Below are positions 1-11,879 of a stretch of 64,000 nt of DNA, in pieces (positions within the stretch are counted from its first letter, which is position 1; each line of letters opens with the position of its first letter). The notes under the pieces are model-generated. The model saw only the letters and a program-made list of their open reading frames with translations, ran no database searches and was not told where the DNA came from. The DNA is from Valencia hispanica (lineage: Eukaryota; Chordata; Actinopteri; Cyprinodontiformes; Valenciidae): positions 26,465,403 through 26,529,402 of the forward strand of contig OY747702.1 of the NCBI GenBank assembly GCA_963556495.2, read 5' to 3'. Both the position numbers and the translations under genes were made by a program.

Positions 1-1833
1 AGTAAATGATGATATTCCATTTAATAGTAAAATTTGAACCTGAAGTAAATCCTGAATTTCTGACTCCACAGCATATTAAGATGTTTTCATGATAAACTAT
101 TACTGAACAAAACCTCTCTTAATCTAAATATAGATATTTTTTTTTATCACTGACCCCACCCACACCTCTCATTTCATTTGTATATCTACTCAGAGGTTGG
201 TAACCTTGTATCTTGCACTTGTTGTCATAACTGTTGTATTTACTTTATCATAAAAACCCAAAGCACTGCTGCTGTTTGTGAACAAAGTATGAACCCATTA
301 AGCCAAGACGTCAGGGGAAAATAACTTTCAGTAAGAGTCATACAATGTTATTGTAACACCCACATAGTTAACTCCTTAAAATTCTCCATGTACTCTTTTG
401 CTTCCACTGATAAATATAGTGCTTCTTTTTTTTAAAGAGTTCTCTATGCTCCAAAAAACAGACTCAGATTGAGTTCTCAGAAAGAATGATTGTGCTGCCT
501 GGTGTTTTGAGAAAACATTTACTTGCAATGCAGGGTCATCACCTTTAACAACTGTGTTCTTTATCTGTGCTTTCTAATTACAAAGTTTAGACCCTATAGA
601 ATCAATGGAAAGACAGACCATTTCATTAAGTTCAGAGTCCTTCTTTTTGGTGGACAGATGTTTTAACGATAATGATTTAGCATATTTGTCAAGGTAATTC
701 CATAGCTCCTTTGCAGGAAACTTGGGAATGCGGTGCAACACACTTAATTTAATCTAATGTGCCTGATAATTGCTGCTTTTTTACCATTTCTCCACACTCA
801 CCTTGAACTTAATCATAGATTTTCTTTTGCTCTCCACTGGGGATAAAAGATGTTTCTGGGAAATTCAATTATCTTAGAAAAAGATTGCTACCAGTCTCAG
901 ACTACACATGGACCATTCAGTTTATTCCTCCTTTCTTCTGCACTAGGGAATTTCTCTTCCTCTTTTCTCTCACATTTCCGCAGTATAACCCCTGTAAAAT
1001 ATTTACTGTATAAAACCTAATTTAGTACTTCATAATTGGTTGCTTCTTGCTGTGTCTATCATTTAAATAGGAGCTGAAAAGACACTGTCATTTAGACTTC
1101 AGTAGGAACCCAAATTTGGTGTTTTACAGAGGCTTTTGTTTTAGGTCGTATTTGACTAGGAACACAGGAAGCTCTTGGGGAAAGCATTGAGTCAAACAGA
1201 CAGAGATTAAAAGTGTCTTTGCTGCCATAGGCTTTTAATCATGGCTTTAAGGAAACAGCACAGCCCTGTAATTCAACAATATGGTGTTGGGATTTGATGT
1301 ACATCCATCTAAAAGACACACAAACATACATACGCACACACACACCCATACGAAGCATGTGCTGGAAACCTAAAATACCATGTATCCACAAACAAGGAGT
1401 GTTTGGGCACATTCATAATGACACTATCAAACCAAACCTGACACCACCTGTGAAGGAGAATCCCTGAGGTTTAGTCTCTTTTATTACAAAAGCCTATTTG
1501 ATTTTGGCTTGGTTATAAGAAAAGAAATCACATAGGAGACAAACCTGAGGGCAATGGAAATCAAGTTTAATTTTGACTCCTGCAGGCCACCATCATAGAC
1601 TGAGATGAGATTAATTGGTAAAATAATTATGATACAGCATTTAGGTGCTGTTGATTACATTTTTAAAAATCTTCTGCAAATACAAACGGTATAGAGTAAA
1701 TGACTATTATTTTTTTGAAGGACAGCGAGATTTAATCAACATTGTTTCACTGTTAATAAATAGCACATGCATGCTCAGTTAATTAGTACTGATTATGATG
1801 TGAGTTACAATTACATATTCAGCACATGCATTA
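1..1833. other. Noncoding DNA, no gene recognised
   Basis: No ORF of useful length and no family motif is visible on either strand. The stretch is AT-rich with short homopolymer runs and a small CA-rich patch near 1318-1350. It may be ordinary intergenic or intronic DNA. Confidence 0.6.
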
Positions 1834-2151
1834 CTATGGAGAGAAAATTGTCTCAAAAGATCTGTGTTTGTGTAATACTTGATTTGTAACTTGTGTCAGC
1901 CTGTTTGTGTGTAACTTTGGGTAGTTGTATGTGTAAAACATGATTTGTATACCGTAAAAAACATTTTGTGCGTAACTTTGAGTACTTGCAGTTGTGTGTT
2001 CAAATGTACACACAAATATCAAGAAATTACGAGTACAAAATACATTTACCCGTGCACAATTTCAAATTACATGAACTTAAAACAAACTACAAATTCAAAA
2101 TGGGTCCTATGCATACAAATCGTTAAATATGCATGCACCAATTGCCTGATA

Positions 2152-2396
2152 CACACAGACAAAACCACATTTACACACAGATTAAGGTTACAAGTGAACG
2201 AGGAGTTTTGAGACTAATTTCACGTCTCCAGATTTATACACACATGATGCATTTAAATGCTGGTAGAATGCTGGGTCATCTGAGTTTTCTTATTACGTTC
2301 CCTCTAAACTTGCTGTTGAAGTGGCAAAGACGTTTGTCTGTGAAAGAAAGAATATCTCAGCACTGCTTAGTTGTAACACAGACCAACATTTTCTTT
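2152..2396 (+). repeat. Dispersed repeat R1, copy 1
   Basis: About 245 bp here match, in opposite orientation, the segment at 15338-15582. Shared landmarks include the start ACACACAGACAAAACCAC and the blocks around TTGAAGTGGCAAAGACG and AACACAGACCAACATT. The preceding bases (1834-2150) are rich in TGTGTAAC-like and TACAAAT-like words and may belong to the same element. I see no transposase and no clear terminal repeats, so the class is unknown. The small ORFs here are not conserved as proteins between the copies. Confidence 0.65.
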
Positions 2397-2504
2397 TTTC
2401 AATTCGAAAATGGTTTTCTCTTTTGTCCTTGAAGTAATCGAAGTAATCAAATGAAGAGTAATAGAACTACGTAGTTCCTATGGCATCTTTAAAATTCTAA
2501 AATT

Positions 2505-2675
2505 GTTTAAAGGAGTCATAACCTGTAATTTTCACTTTTCCATGAGAAAAAATGTATGTTATGATTGCCTAGTGATTATACACTGGCTGGGAAGCCGATA
2601 TTTAAAAGTGAAGCGTTTGTTAACCCTTGGTTTCGTCAACGACCCCACGTGCACGCGCACTCAAATACGTGATTT
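2505..2675 (+). repeat. Dispersed repeat R2, copy 1
   Basis: About 170 bp match 49538-49712 in inverted orientation with high similarity, including the blocks TTTAAAGGAGTCAT, GGGAAGCCGATATTTAAA and CACGTGCACGCGCACTCAAA. Both copies end near the same CACGTG/CGCGCAC box and then diverge. This copy leads straight into a TATA-containing, CpG-richer segment, so it may be an upstream part of a transposon-borne promoter. The class is not recognised. Confidence 0.65.
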
Positions 2676-2710
2676 TAATTTCTGACGTCAAGTCGGCGCA
2701 GGATATACCA

Positions 2711-2716
2711 TATATA
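2711..2716 (+). promoter_or_regulatory. TATA box candidate upstream of the putative spliced gene
   Basis: TATATA lies about 25-30 bp before a plausible start of transcription and is followed by a GC-richer stretch with several CGs (2740-2870), a rise in CpG that the flanks lack. A splice donor (ATG then GTAAGT) follows at 2942. Promoter function is inferred only. Confidence 0.25.
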
Positions 2717-2734
2717 GACATCGCAGACTTATCC

Positions 2735-3208
2735 TGCAGGACGCCCGCCCTCCCCCGCATTTTCCCGCGCATGCTTCTTTGAACACCTCTGGGCTGCGGA
2801 TCAGAGCGGATCTAGAGCGCATGCAGTGGAAATTGAGAACGGCTCTGGAGTGCGTGGTGGACCGGAGTGGAGCGCATGCAGAGGAAATTGGGGTTCAGAC
2901 AGTCAGTACCTGAATGACTGACAGTGTGCGTTCATAAGATGGTAAGTTAGAAGTTTTTATACGCATTAAGTTGCTTATGTTTAGAGTGTATTTTGATGAT
3001 TTACCAGCCAAATATTCTTGGTTCTATTTAAATGCAGTTATGCAAAAGTGGCATATAATTAGTCATGTAAACATACCCTAGCCTAACTCCAGTTGTTAGC
3101 TAAAACCCCAAAGTTAGCCTAGTTTGCACCATTTGTTTACATTACGCTAAAATCTGGCGGTACAAAAATTAAAAGCTTAAAGGTTGCCTTTGTGGTTTGC
3201 ATAGACAT

Positions 3209-3252
<44 letters not shown>

Positions 3253-3961
3253 CTGTAAACAATCATTGCTCGTAAATGAGCTTATATGGTGTTCCCATGG
3301 TTCTTCATGTATTGCCACATCTAAGTTTGATTTTTGCAAATTAAGCTTTTTTTAATATGTTTTAGGGACCAAAGATATGATTGCTTCTTTTAAGAGAAAC
3401 TATAACCTCTTGACCGGGGCAAAGAGGTCACTGTGGCATGGAGGTAAAAGAATGAATCCAGTTACACACCTTATGCTTACAGTACACTTATATTAACGCT
3501 CAAACACTGCAGAACCTGGTATCTCAGTAGAGTATAGTTCACACATGTGTTCTGCTGACAAACTATAGTTTTGCGTTCATGGATTAACACAGTTGTCATG
3601 TTTCCGTCCTCACTTATTTTCTGTCTGTGTTATGAGGACAATTCTGATTTAGATGGACCTGCAGGGGAAGGTCATCCTCTTGCAGGCCAATAATGGGGTG
3701 ATTAAAAGAAAAGTACTGTATGTACATGTGTAATGAATATATGATTTGAACTGCTCAAGTTAATTAATGTGCATTTCCTAAAAGTTTCTGTTGTTCTTTT
3801 TGTCAACAGTGATTTTCTCTGTTTAGTACATCAGGCAACGAATGGAGGCTGAGAGGAGAGCCAAGGAGAACAAGGACAAGATGTTTAGTCTGTTTTCAGT
3901 TTGAATTTATTTGTTCTTGTCACATTTGATATTTATTTATTTGCTATTTGTTATGAATAAA
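2735..3961 (+). other. Candidate small spliced gene (about four exons)
   Basis: Signals occur in a gene-like order: a TATA box, an exon ending at 2941 before GTAAGT, an acceptor at 3365 with a 78-bp exon to 3443 before GTAAAA, an acceptor at 3652, a donor at 3713, an acceptor at 3826, and AATAAA at 3956-3961. The last two exons join in phase from the ATG at 3653 to the TGA ending at 3904, giving a basic 45-residue peptide with a charged C-terminal half (QRMEAERRAKENKDKMF). The 78-bp exon is open in one frame (FKRNYNLLTGAKRSLW) but that frame does not join the last exons simply. I recognise no family. The C-terminal half faintly recalls the coiled ends of Myb/SANT-like transposon accessory proteins, but this is a guess. 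It could be a decayed transposon gene or chance. Confidence 0.22.
3212..3250. repeat. (TA)n microsatellite
   Basis: Uninterrupted TA dinucleotides over about 39 bp inside the first putative intron of the candidate spliced gene. Confidence 0.95.
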
Positions 3962-4386
3962 CTGATTAAAACAACTAGTAATTCTCATTAACTCATTTTA
4001 TTAACTGTTTTATTGTTATTTAAGCTCTTGGAACAGTTAGAAATAACTAACCAATGAAAACAAAACTTGTAAGACATCAAACATATTTACAGAAGGAATA
4101 ATTATTGTGTAGCTGTTGATAGTTTTTCATGGAGGAGAATGGAGAACATCTTTCTAGAGCGGTGGTTCTCAACCAGTGGGGCGTGAGTAGGCTACAGGAT
4201 GGGAGGGGGAAAAAATAGAAAACTTATCACTAAACTACTGTCATAAAAAGTTATAGTTTTGTATATACATAACTCCTGAATAAAAATAAAAATGTGTTTG
4301 AACTGATAAAAAAAAAAGGTTTTGAACAAATTTGATTCGTTTGTCAACAGTGAGCGCAAATGCAGGTGATAAGCGGTTTTATTAAG

Positions 4387-5148
4387 CGAGTCACACTGAA
4401 GTCCGCTGGCTCTCCATGTGCTGGGTGTTACCGCGGTTGTATGAGCTGTGAGAGGAGGTGAAGTGGTTTTTGACAGAAATCAAATCAGTTCTGGCGAAGC
4501 ATCTGGATGACACTATTTGGCTTGCGTCTCTGTCCTATTTGATCGATATATTTGACTGCTTGAATGGCCTTAACCTGTCTTTGCAAGGCCGCAAAACTCA
4601 TATTTTGCTCCTTGCAGAGAAAGTGCTCTCCTTCACACAAAAACTAGACCTCTGGCATGGCTGCATCAGTTGAGGGAACTGCAACATGTTCCCCAGCCTT
4701 ATAGACTTTATTACTGATGCAGGCATGTCACACTATTTCTCCTCCCTATTTCAATCAGTGGATGAGCACCTGTCAGCAATGAGAAAACAATTTGCGACGT
4801 ACTTTAAAGAGGATTATTGCTGTTTTGCGTGGGTTCGAGATCCGTTTGTGTTCACAGCAAACGAGCTGTCAATTGATATGCAGGACCAGCTTATTGAGGT
4901 GAAGATTGACAGTAGACTGAAGGAACTCTTTAGCTCCTGCCCTCTTTTGTCATTCTGAGCAGCATTGATGCAGGAATACCGTTAACTCTGTGACGTCGAC
5001 TTGAAGATTCTCCTTCCTTTCGCGTTGACATATTTGTGTGAGGGAGGATTCTCAAAAATGACAAAACAAAATACCGCAATCGTGTACAAATCGAGGATGA
5101 TTTTAGGTTATGTTTATCAAACACTAAGTCAATAATTGAGGATCTTTG
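4387..5148 (+). pseudogene. hAT transposase, C-terminal fragment (FAM200/ZBED5-like family)
   Basis: This is the C-terminal third of a hAT transposase of the group that gave rise to the vertebrate FAM200, ZBED5 and GTF2IRD2 hAT-like domains. Visible family blocks in order are EVRWLS, YLIDIFDCLNGLNLSLQG, FSTYFKEDY-like (here FATYFKEDYCCFAWVRDPF), DQLIEV and the dimerisation-region block LPFALTYLCEGGFS. In-frame stops occur near 4430, 4672 and 4957, and another frame break falls before the last block. The N-terminal BED zinc finger and the first catalytic residues are absent from the element. It cannot encode an active enzyme. The next gene-like signal is far downstream, so this is a solitary relic. 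Confidence 0.85.
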
Positions 5149-5204
5149 CAAGGCAAAGCAGGCTCGGGTCTTACATTAGCATCAAATACCTGCAAGCTTC
5201 TGTA

Positions 5205-5344
5205 AAGAATGCAGATGATGCCTACTATTAGGCCTAGTAATATAACAATAATTAAGCATAAATTAATATCAGAGGTCTGGTGCCAATTCCCAATTATAGC
5301 AATTGCCTAGTGATGAGAATAGGCCTACTGATAATAATAATAAC

Positions 5345-5413
<69 letters not shown>

Positions 5414-5597
5414 GCATGTAACCTCATATAATTATATAGCAATAGCCTAGTAATGTTGATAGGCCTACTACTACTCATAATAATAATAATAATCATAATA
5501 ATAATAATAATGCCTGTAAGCTCACATTAGAAGTCTGGTGCTACTGCCAATTATAACAATAGCCTGGTAATGATAATAGGCCTACCTACCGCTACTG

Positions 5598-5630
<33 letters not shown>

Positions 5631-5660
5631 GTAATAAAAATAATAATAATGGGGGATGGG
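5205..5660. repeat. Tandem ~120-bp units, each ending in a (TAA)n microsatellite
   Basis: Three to four imperfect units share the words GCCTAGTAATG, ATAGGCCTACT and TCTGGTGCC, and each is followed by a run of TAA/AAT triplets, the longest at about 5329-5411. The units lie inside the hAT element. The long poly-Leu, poly-Asn and similar ORFs here are products of the triplet repeat, not genes. Confidence 0.9.
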
Positions 5661-5746
5661 GGCGCACTGGGGCCCCAACTGCAATTGTCCTGCTTTGGGA
5701 GGGTCCAGCTTGCAAAAGGTTTGGAACCCCTGTCCTAGACCATCCT

Positions 5747-8720
5747 TCAATTCAATTCAATTCAATTCAAAATTCAAAAATACTTTATTGATCCCAGAGG
5801 GAAATTAAGTGTTTGTATAGCTCATATAATTAATTCTTTAAGGAGTTGTTGTAGATGATGATGGCTGTGGGCAGGAAGGATTTCCTGTAGCGGTCTGTAT
5901 TGCAGCGAAACTGAAGAAGCCTCCGACTGAAGACGCTCTGTTGTTGTATGACTGTCTCATGAAGAGGATGCTCAGGGTTGTCCATAATTTTTTTGATTTT
6001 ATGAAGAATCCTTCTTTGCATTATCATCTCCAGATGTTCCACAGTTGTCCCACAGTTGTCCCAAGAACAAAAACAGCCTTCTTCATCAGGTTGTTTAGCC
6101 TTTTTAAATCCCTGGCTCTGATGCTGCTACCCCAACAGATGACGGCTGAAGAGATTACACTCTCCACAACAGACTTGTAGAAGATCTGCAGCATCTTGCT
6201 GCAAACCTTGAAGGACCTAAGCTTCCTCAAGAAGTACAGTCTGCTCTGTCCCTTCTTGTAGACAGCTTCACTGTTGCGCCTCCAGTCCAGTCTGTTGTCA
6301 AGGTGAACTCCGAGGTATTTATACTCCTCAACCATCTCCACTTCTTCTCCCATGATGGAAACAGTGTTTGACTTATCCCTGTTTCTTCTGAAATCTACAA
6401 TCATCTCCTTTGTTTTGTTCACATTCAAGGTGAGACGATTGTTTCCACACCATGTCACAAAACGGTCCACCAGCTCTCTGTATTCAGCTTCTTGTCCATC
6501 TCTGATACACCCGACAATTGCAGAGTCATCTGAGTATTTCTGCATATGACAGGTCTCTGATTTGTACTGGAAGTCTGAGGTGTACAGAGTGAAAAGGAAT
6601 GGTGAGAGTACGGTCCCCTGTGGTGCTCCTGTGCTGCTGACCACCTGGTTTGACACACAATTCTTCAGTCTCACAAATTGTGGTCTGTTGGTCAGGTAGT
6701 CATTGATCCAGGCGATTGTTGAGGGTTCCACCTGTGTCTTCAAGAGTTTCTGACAAAGCAAATCAGGCTGAATTGTGTTAAATGCACTAGAGAAATCAAA
6801 GAACATGATCCTCACAGTGCTTCCTGCTTTGTCCAGATGACAGTGGGTTGGTTGAAGTAGGTGGATGATGGCATCTTCAACTCCAACTCCACAGCGATAA
6901 GCAAACTGCAGTGGGTCCTGATACGTTCTTGTTTGCTTACTCAGGGGTGCCAACAGGAGTCTCTCCAGGACCTTCATGATGTGGGATGTCAGGGCAACGG
7001 GTCTATAGTCATTGATGACTGATGGGTGAGTTCTTTTGGATACTGGAACAAGGCAGGATGTCTTCCACAACACTGGAACCTTCTCCTGAGTTAGGCTATG
7101 GTTGAAGATGTGCTGCAGAATCCCACAGAGCTGCTCTGCACAGGCCTTCAGGACTCTGGGGCTGACACCATCTGGACCTGCAGCCTGGTTCCGGTTCAGT
7201 TTCTCCAGCTGCCTCTTCACTTGACTTTTGGAGACAGACAAGTGGGAGGGGGAGGCAAAGGGGGTAGCAGCATTTCCTGACTTGGTTGAAGTCAAACTTG
7301 TGGAATTAGAAGAGTCCATGGTTGAGGTGAAGGATAAAACATCCGAGGTGTAACAGGAAAGCTGTTGATCAGAGGAGAGTGGGATGTCTGTTTGGCTGGG
7401 AACAGGAGAGGGGGATGCTGAGCTAGTTCCTGAACTGAACCTGTTGAAGAATATGTTCAGTTCATTGGCTCTGTCCAGACTTCCATCTATCCAATCCTTC
7501 TTGTCCTTAAAACCTGTGATCTTTCTCATTCCTGACCAGACATCTCGGATATTGTTCCTCTGTAGTTTGTTCTCCAGCTTCTTCCTGTATGCCTCCTTGC
7601 TGTCTCTGATCTTGACCTTAAGTTGCTTCTGTATGCTCCTCAGTTATTCCCTGTCTCCCTCCCTGAAGGCTCTATTTTTCTTGTTTAGCAGTTCCTTCAG
7701 GTCACTGGTGATCCAGGGTTAGTTATTAGGGAAGCATCTCACTGTTCTGGTGGGGATGATGTTGTCCACACAGAGGTTTATATAGTCAGTCACACACTCA
7801 GTCATGGCATTGCTGTCCTCTCCATGTGCTTGGCAAAGAGTCATCCAGTCTGTGGTTGCAAAACAACCCTGCAGGGCTTCTTCAGCTTCCTGTGACCATT
7901 TTCTCACAGTTCGTTTTGTCACAGGTTGCCTCTGAACAAGGGGTTTATATTCTGAACAGAGAAAAACAAGATTGTGATCTGATTGTCCCAGAGGAGGTCT
8001 TGGTTTGGACATGTATGAATCCTTTACATTTGCATGAAACAAATCCAAGGTCCTGTTTTCTCTTGTAGAGCAGCTGACAAACTGTTGAAATGTTGGAAGT
8101 GTAGTAGAGAGCAAGTCATGATTAAAATCACCAGATATTGCCACAAATGCATTGGGGTGCTGTTAGCAACACTGGAACTGATGACATCACATGCATTGTA
8201 GGCAACGGCTGAAGGTGGAATGTAAAAAACTGCCAAAATTACACTGGTGAACTCTCTTGGTAAATAATATGGACGAAAACTCACTGCCAAGAGTTCGACA
8301 TCTGGGCTGCAGAGACGACACTTCACAGTAAGATGTCCTGGATGACACCATCTGTTGTTTACAAGCACTGCTACTCCACCACCTTTTCTTTTTCTTCTCG
8401 TCTTCAGATCTCTGTCTGCTCGTACATTCAGGAAGCCTGGCAGACAGACGTTGGAGTCGGGGATATGATCCAGCAGCCACGTCTCCGTAAAACACATAAC
8501 ACTGCATTCACGGTACTCTGGCTGAGTCCTTGTAAGGGCTTGGAGTTCATCCATCTTGTTAGCCAGTGATCTTACGTTGCCCATTATGATCGATGGAAGA
8601 GATGGCTTGAACTTTATCTTTCTCTGTCTCCTTTTCGCTCCTGCTCTGCATCCACGTCTCCTCCTTATGTGTGTGTGCTTTGGGTAGTCCAGAGCATAAT
8701 CCAGGCTAGCTCAATCGACA
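5747..8720 (-). mobile_element. Non-LTR retrotransposon (LINE), near full length, copy 1
   Basis: The element runs on the minus strand from an arginine-rich N-terminus and apurinic endonuclease (about 8720-7720) through reverse transcriptase (about 7700-6024) to a 3' tail of (TTGAA)n read on the minus strand (5747-5790). The sequence is the jockey/CR1-like type common in fish, but I cannot place the clade surely. The tail sits only 6 bp from the hAT target duplication, so the LINE landed next to the older hAT. A closely related inverted copy occupies 50934-52920. Confidence 0.85.
6024..8720 (-). pseudogene. LINE polyprotein: endonuclease plus reverse transcriptase, broken
   Basis: The protein nicks target DNA and copies its own RNA there. 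The endonuclease starts with a basic stretch followed by GNVRSLANKMDEL and TETWLLDH (about 8590-8490), and continues with SGDFNHD and SDHNLVFL in a second frame (8144-7719), so a frameshift lies near 8145. Two in-frame TAA codons follow, at about 7717 and 7650; copy 2 shows sense codons at both positions. The reverse transcriptase (7529-6024) is otherwise open for 501 codons with NDYRPVALTSHIMKVLERL, FFDFSSAFNTIQP, GAPQGTVLSPFLFTLYTSDF and the catalytic motif YSDDSAIV (YADD variant). Three lesions make it inactive, but they are few, so the insertion is moderately young. Confidence 0.88.
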
Positions 8721-8950
8721 GTTGCCACATCACTAAGACATATTCAGAAGACAGTTGATTCTACCAGAGAGCACTGCCGATATATAGCCCTCCTTAGCAT
8801 TGGCTATATTTGTTTCCAATTTAACAACAGATCTAGAAAAGTAATACTATTTCTGATAATTATTTGTTTCATTAGATGTTGTCATGGCTGGTTTTGATGC
8901 AGGGCTCCTCTGTAATCTGGACCCACCCAGATCCAGATTCTGGTGGGATT

Positions 8951-9338
8951 TGAAGAGATAGAAATTCTGTTAATGTTGTATGAGGGTTTAATTTTGTAGT
9001 GCACGTGGCAACACTTAGAAACAGTGAACAATCCTGTGTGCCTTGTGTGAAGAAGCTGTGACCATTCTGTGAACGAAGATCTATGTGGGAGGAGTTTTAA
9101 CTTGTTTCAATAAAAACCTTAAGATGAGATAAAGCTGTGCTCAGTTACTAGAACTGAGTCCAGCGAACGATGTCTTGCTGTTAATTGTTGTTTGTTGTTC
9201 TTATTGCTCCTTTTTACAGAAATGAACGAGCACGCGGGAAGGTGAAATGAGAGCTCAGAGAGCCCAGGGTCATAAATTAAATGTGTGTCTGTTCCTTTTA
9301 GATAGGCTTTACATTAGAGTGAAAACACCTTCTCAACA
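8951..9338 (+). repeat. 5' LTR of ERV-1
   Basis: 388 bp, TG...CA ends. It carries CAATAAAAACC (an AATAAA polyadenylation signal) around 9109-9118. It lacks an 18-bp piece containing GAATGTGGTACAT that is present in the 3' LTR, and it lacks a small AT-rich insertion found near 14641. The two LTRs therefore differ by indels as well as substitutions, showing age. Confidence 0.9.
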
Positions 9339-9341
9339 ATA

Positions 9342-9359
9342 TGGTGACCCCGACGTGAT
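9342..9359 (+). promoter_or_regulatory. Primer binding site complementary to tRNA-Trp
   Basis: TGGTGACCCCGACGTGAT begins 4 bp after the LTR. It is the exact complement of the 3' end of vertebrate tRNA-Trp including CCA, the same primer used by the avian sarcoma/leukosis group. This is known from tRNA sequence recalled from memory, and the match is over all 18 bases. Confidence 0.85.
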
Positions 9360-10712
9360 TTCTGGAGGAGCAAAGGAAAACGTGAGTTTGGAAATTGTTG
9401 TGATCAACAGATACTGGAGAGCGGAGGACGGAAGTGACCCAGGTCTGAAGTTATTTGGTAAGCGCTGACACACGAGGCGCAAAACTGACTAATCTAAAAC
9501 TATGTTCTGTCTTTAGTTCTCCAGTAAATGTTGATATCTGTTTCTGCTGAGTTAAATAGACGCCGACCGGGTCGGTAAACTCAGGGTGTGGCCGGCCCTA
9601 AGGTAAGCTAGGACGCTTCTTACTGAAAGCTTGCGTGTTGGACACGAGGAAGGCTGAGTGGGATCAGCTCGTGGATTGAGAAACCACGGAATGTCAAAAA
9701 AAAAGAAAACTCAGAGATCAGAGAGCAATTTCAACCCTGGCATTTCTTGTTCCTTTGAGCAGGATCCCAAATCTGACTGGATCTCCGGGAGGAGCCACAG
9801 GCTGCTGAGCCCGTGCGTGGCCTGGTCTAGGACCAGCTGGATCCTGGAGACCTCCAGCTCAATGTGGAGGCCGGAAAATCGCGGAGTTCCTCCCGGAGCA
9901 ACAGTTGGATGGGGTCTTCCTTTACAGGGACAACAGCCAGTGAGTAAAAAATTTGATGCGTGAAAGAATAAAAAATAAGAGAGAAGAAATAACTAGGTCC
10001 GGGACCTTTGTAATGCAAGTTTGTGTTTTTGCAAATAAAGATCGGGGATCTTTGTGTGATAATCCAGGATCTCACAATGAATATAAAGGAGTTGGACTCC
10101 AAAGCGCGCAGAGGTCTGGGATCTCAATTAGAAATAGGTCTAATGATAAATAATATCTAAATAATAATACTAGTAATGAAAAAGCATGATAATAAATACA
10201 TAATTATATTAATGTGTGATAAACCGGTTGTGTGACTATGTGTGTGAATGGAGATTTCTTCCCTGTGAAACAGCTGTAGGGTGAAAGGAGTCTCATGGTT
10301 AGAAAATTGAGTAAATAACACTGCGATAAGATAAATAGATCAGATAAAAGAGAAAAAAGCTGAATTTACTTCATTAACGTGAGAATGATAAATATTTAAA
10401 AATGAAAAATAAAAACAGTAAAATATGGGGAAGAAAATAGCAAAGCAGATTTAAAGGAGATGCAAAATTTATGTAAGAGAAAAGACAATACAACATTTCT
10501 TTAAAATAAATAAAGATTATGAATTTGAAGGACGACTGACTGAGTAATTTCGCGCACTTCTTGCGATATAAAATAAAACTGAGCAGAGTGATTTTATTTT
10601 GAAATTCAGGCGGATGTCTACAGGTCCTGTGGGGTAGCAGCTGGGTGGCTACGTGAATTTATTCTTTGTAACAAGCGGCAGCTTCAGATGCTTGCTTCTA
10701 ACATTTTAATGA

Positions 10713-10843
10713 CAGGAAAGGAAAGGAAAGGAAAGGAAGGAAAGGAAAGGAAAGGAAAGGAAAGGAAAGGAAAGGAAAGGAAAGGAAAGGAAAGGAAAGG
10801 AAGGGGAAAGGAAAGGAAAGGTAAGGAAAGGAAAGGAAAGGAA
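10713..10843. repeat. (GGAAA)n microsatellite
   Basis: About 130 bp of GGAAA pentamers with two or three interruptions (GGAAGG, GGGGAAA, GGTAA). Fully purine on the plus strand. It creates a spurious Phe-Leu-Ser-rich ORF on the minus strand. Confidence 0.95.
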
Positions 10844-11048
10844 AAATCTTGTAATGCGCTGGGTTAGAGACTGAAAAAAAGAGAAGAAATGTTGTAGTAA
10901 AGAATGTAGTAACGCACTCCAAAATTCAACTTTAGTTACCGTAGCACACCGAGTATAAGCGCATTTTAATATTTACACTCAATGGAGTTGTTGCTAATGG
11001 GACAAAATTATGGGTCTGATTAAGCAAGAAAGATGTCTGGACCTACAC

Positions 11049-11089
11049 CTGAGATTGGGAGAGGATGCCGGCCCTCGTCCCAATCTCAG
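11049..11089. other. Perfect 12-bp stem-loop
   Basis: CTGAGATTGGGA (11049-11060) and TCCCAATCTCAG (11078-11089) are exact reverse complements separated by a GC-rich 17-base loop. No T run follows, so it is not an intrinsic terminator. Its role, if any, is unknown. Confidence 0.85.
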
Positions 11090-11879
11090 TTGAGAATGGT
11101 TACCACGTTTTTGGGCATCTAGCAACAGACTCTTCCACATATAATCATAATAATAAGCTAATTTGTAGAATCTTTATGAAAGAGCAGATAAGCAGAGAGC
11201 AAGGAATAGAGATGTGATGTTTTGTTATGGAAATATCAGTTGCTGATTATCTCATTGACAAAATGGTAAGAAGTTAGTGAAGTCAGATGAAAAAATAAAA
11301 AATAAAAATTAGGAATTTTGTTTCCACTAAAAATGAGATTGAGTTGTTAGAAAAATGAAATAAAAATAATAGATTTTGCTACAGTTAAAATCTGTTGTGT
11401 TAATCATAGTATCTAGAGATTATTTTCTAATTTGTTAGGAAGAGATTTCCTATTTCACTTGAAGTTGGGCATGTTCTCTGTAGGAGATAAATTAATAATC
11501 CAAATTTTAGATTTCATAAAATTCTTGAAACAGGACAGCTACCAAATAATTGTTTTACTTGGAAAAAGAAAAAATAAAGTTTTAACTGAAGTTTGTAATC
11601 AGATGAAGATAAATAATAATATTATTGCTAACAGAAGATTCAAATTGAACTTTGCATGTTTTTGGCATTTGGCCAACAATGGGGAACAGGGGTATGGCAA
11701 CCTCTAGTGGCGAACTAATTAAAAGCATTTCTTACGGACAATTCAATTCTCAAACTGATTAGTTCATGGACAAGAAGTGTGTCAGACATGGAAAAAAAGA
11801 AAAGCTTCTCATATACAATTAAGAAACAGCTTTGAGCAAACAAAGGCTGTATTGAAAAAGCTCTATTTGGTAAGATAAG

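Larger units (their letters stand above)
4160..5732 (+). mobile_element. hAT-superfamily DNA transposon, decayed
   Basis: The left end reads CGGTGGTTCTCAACCAGTGG, the typical hAT terminal inverted repeat. The right end, read on the minus strand, starts CAGGGGTTCCAAACC. Flanking 8-bp sites TTCTAGAG (4152-4159) and TCCTAGAC (5733-5740) match at 6 of 8 positions, as expected for an aged hAT target duplication. Inside are the C-terminal part of a transposase and, downstream of it, an expanded TAA-rich minisatellite. The N-terminal two thirds of a normal hAT transposase are missing. Confidence 0.85.

Noticed and set aside
2503..2685. Conserved 60-codon ORF shared with 49524-49751
   Set aside because: The frame is open in both copies of repeat R2, but changes are not biased to synonymous sites as far as I can see, and no start or motif is shared.
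5269..5496. Leucine-rich ORF on the minus strand
   Set aside because: It is the translation of the TAA/ATT triplet microsatellite and has no other content.
10698..10922. Phe-Leu-Ser-Pro repeat ORF on the minus strand
   Set aside because: Translation of the GGAAA repeat.
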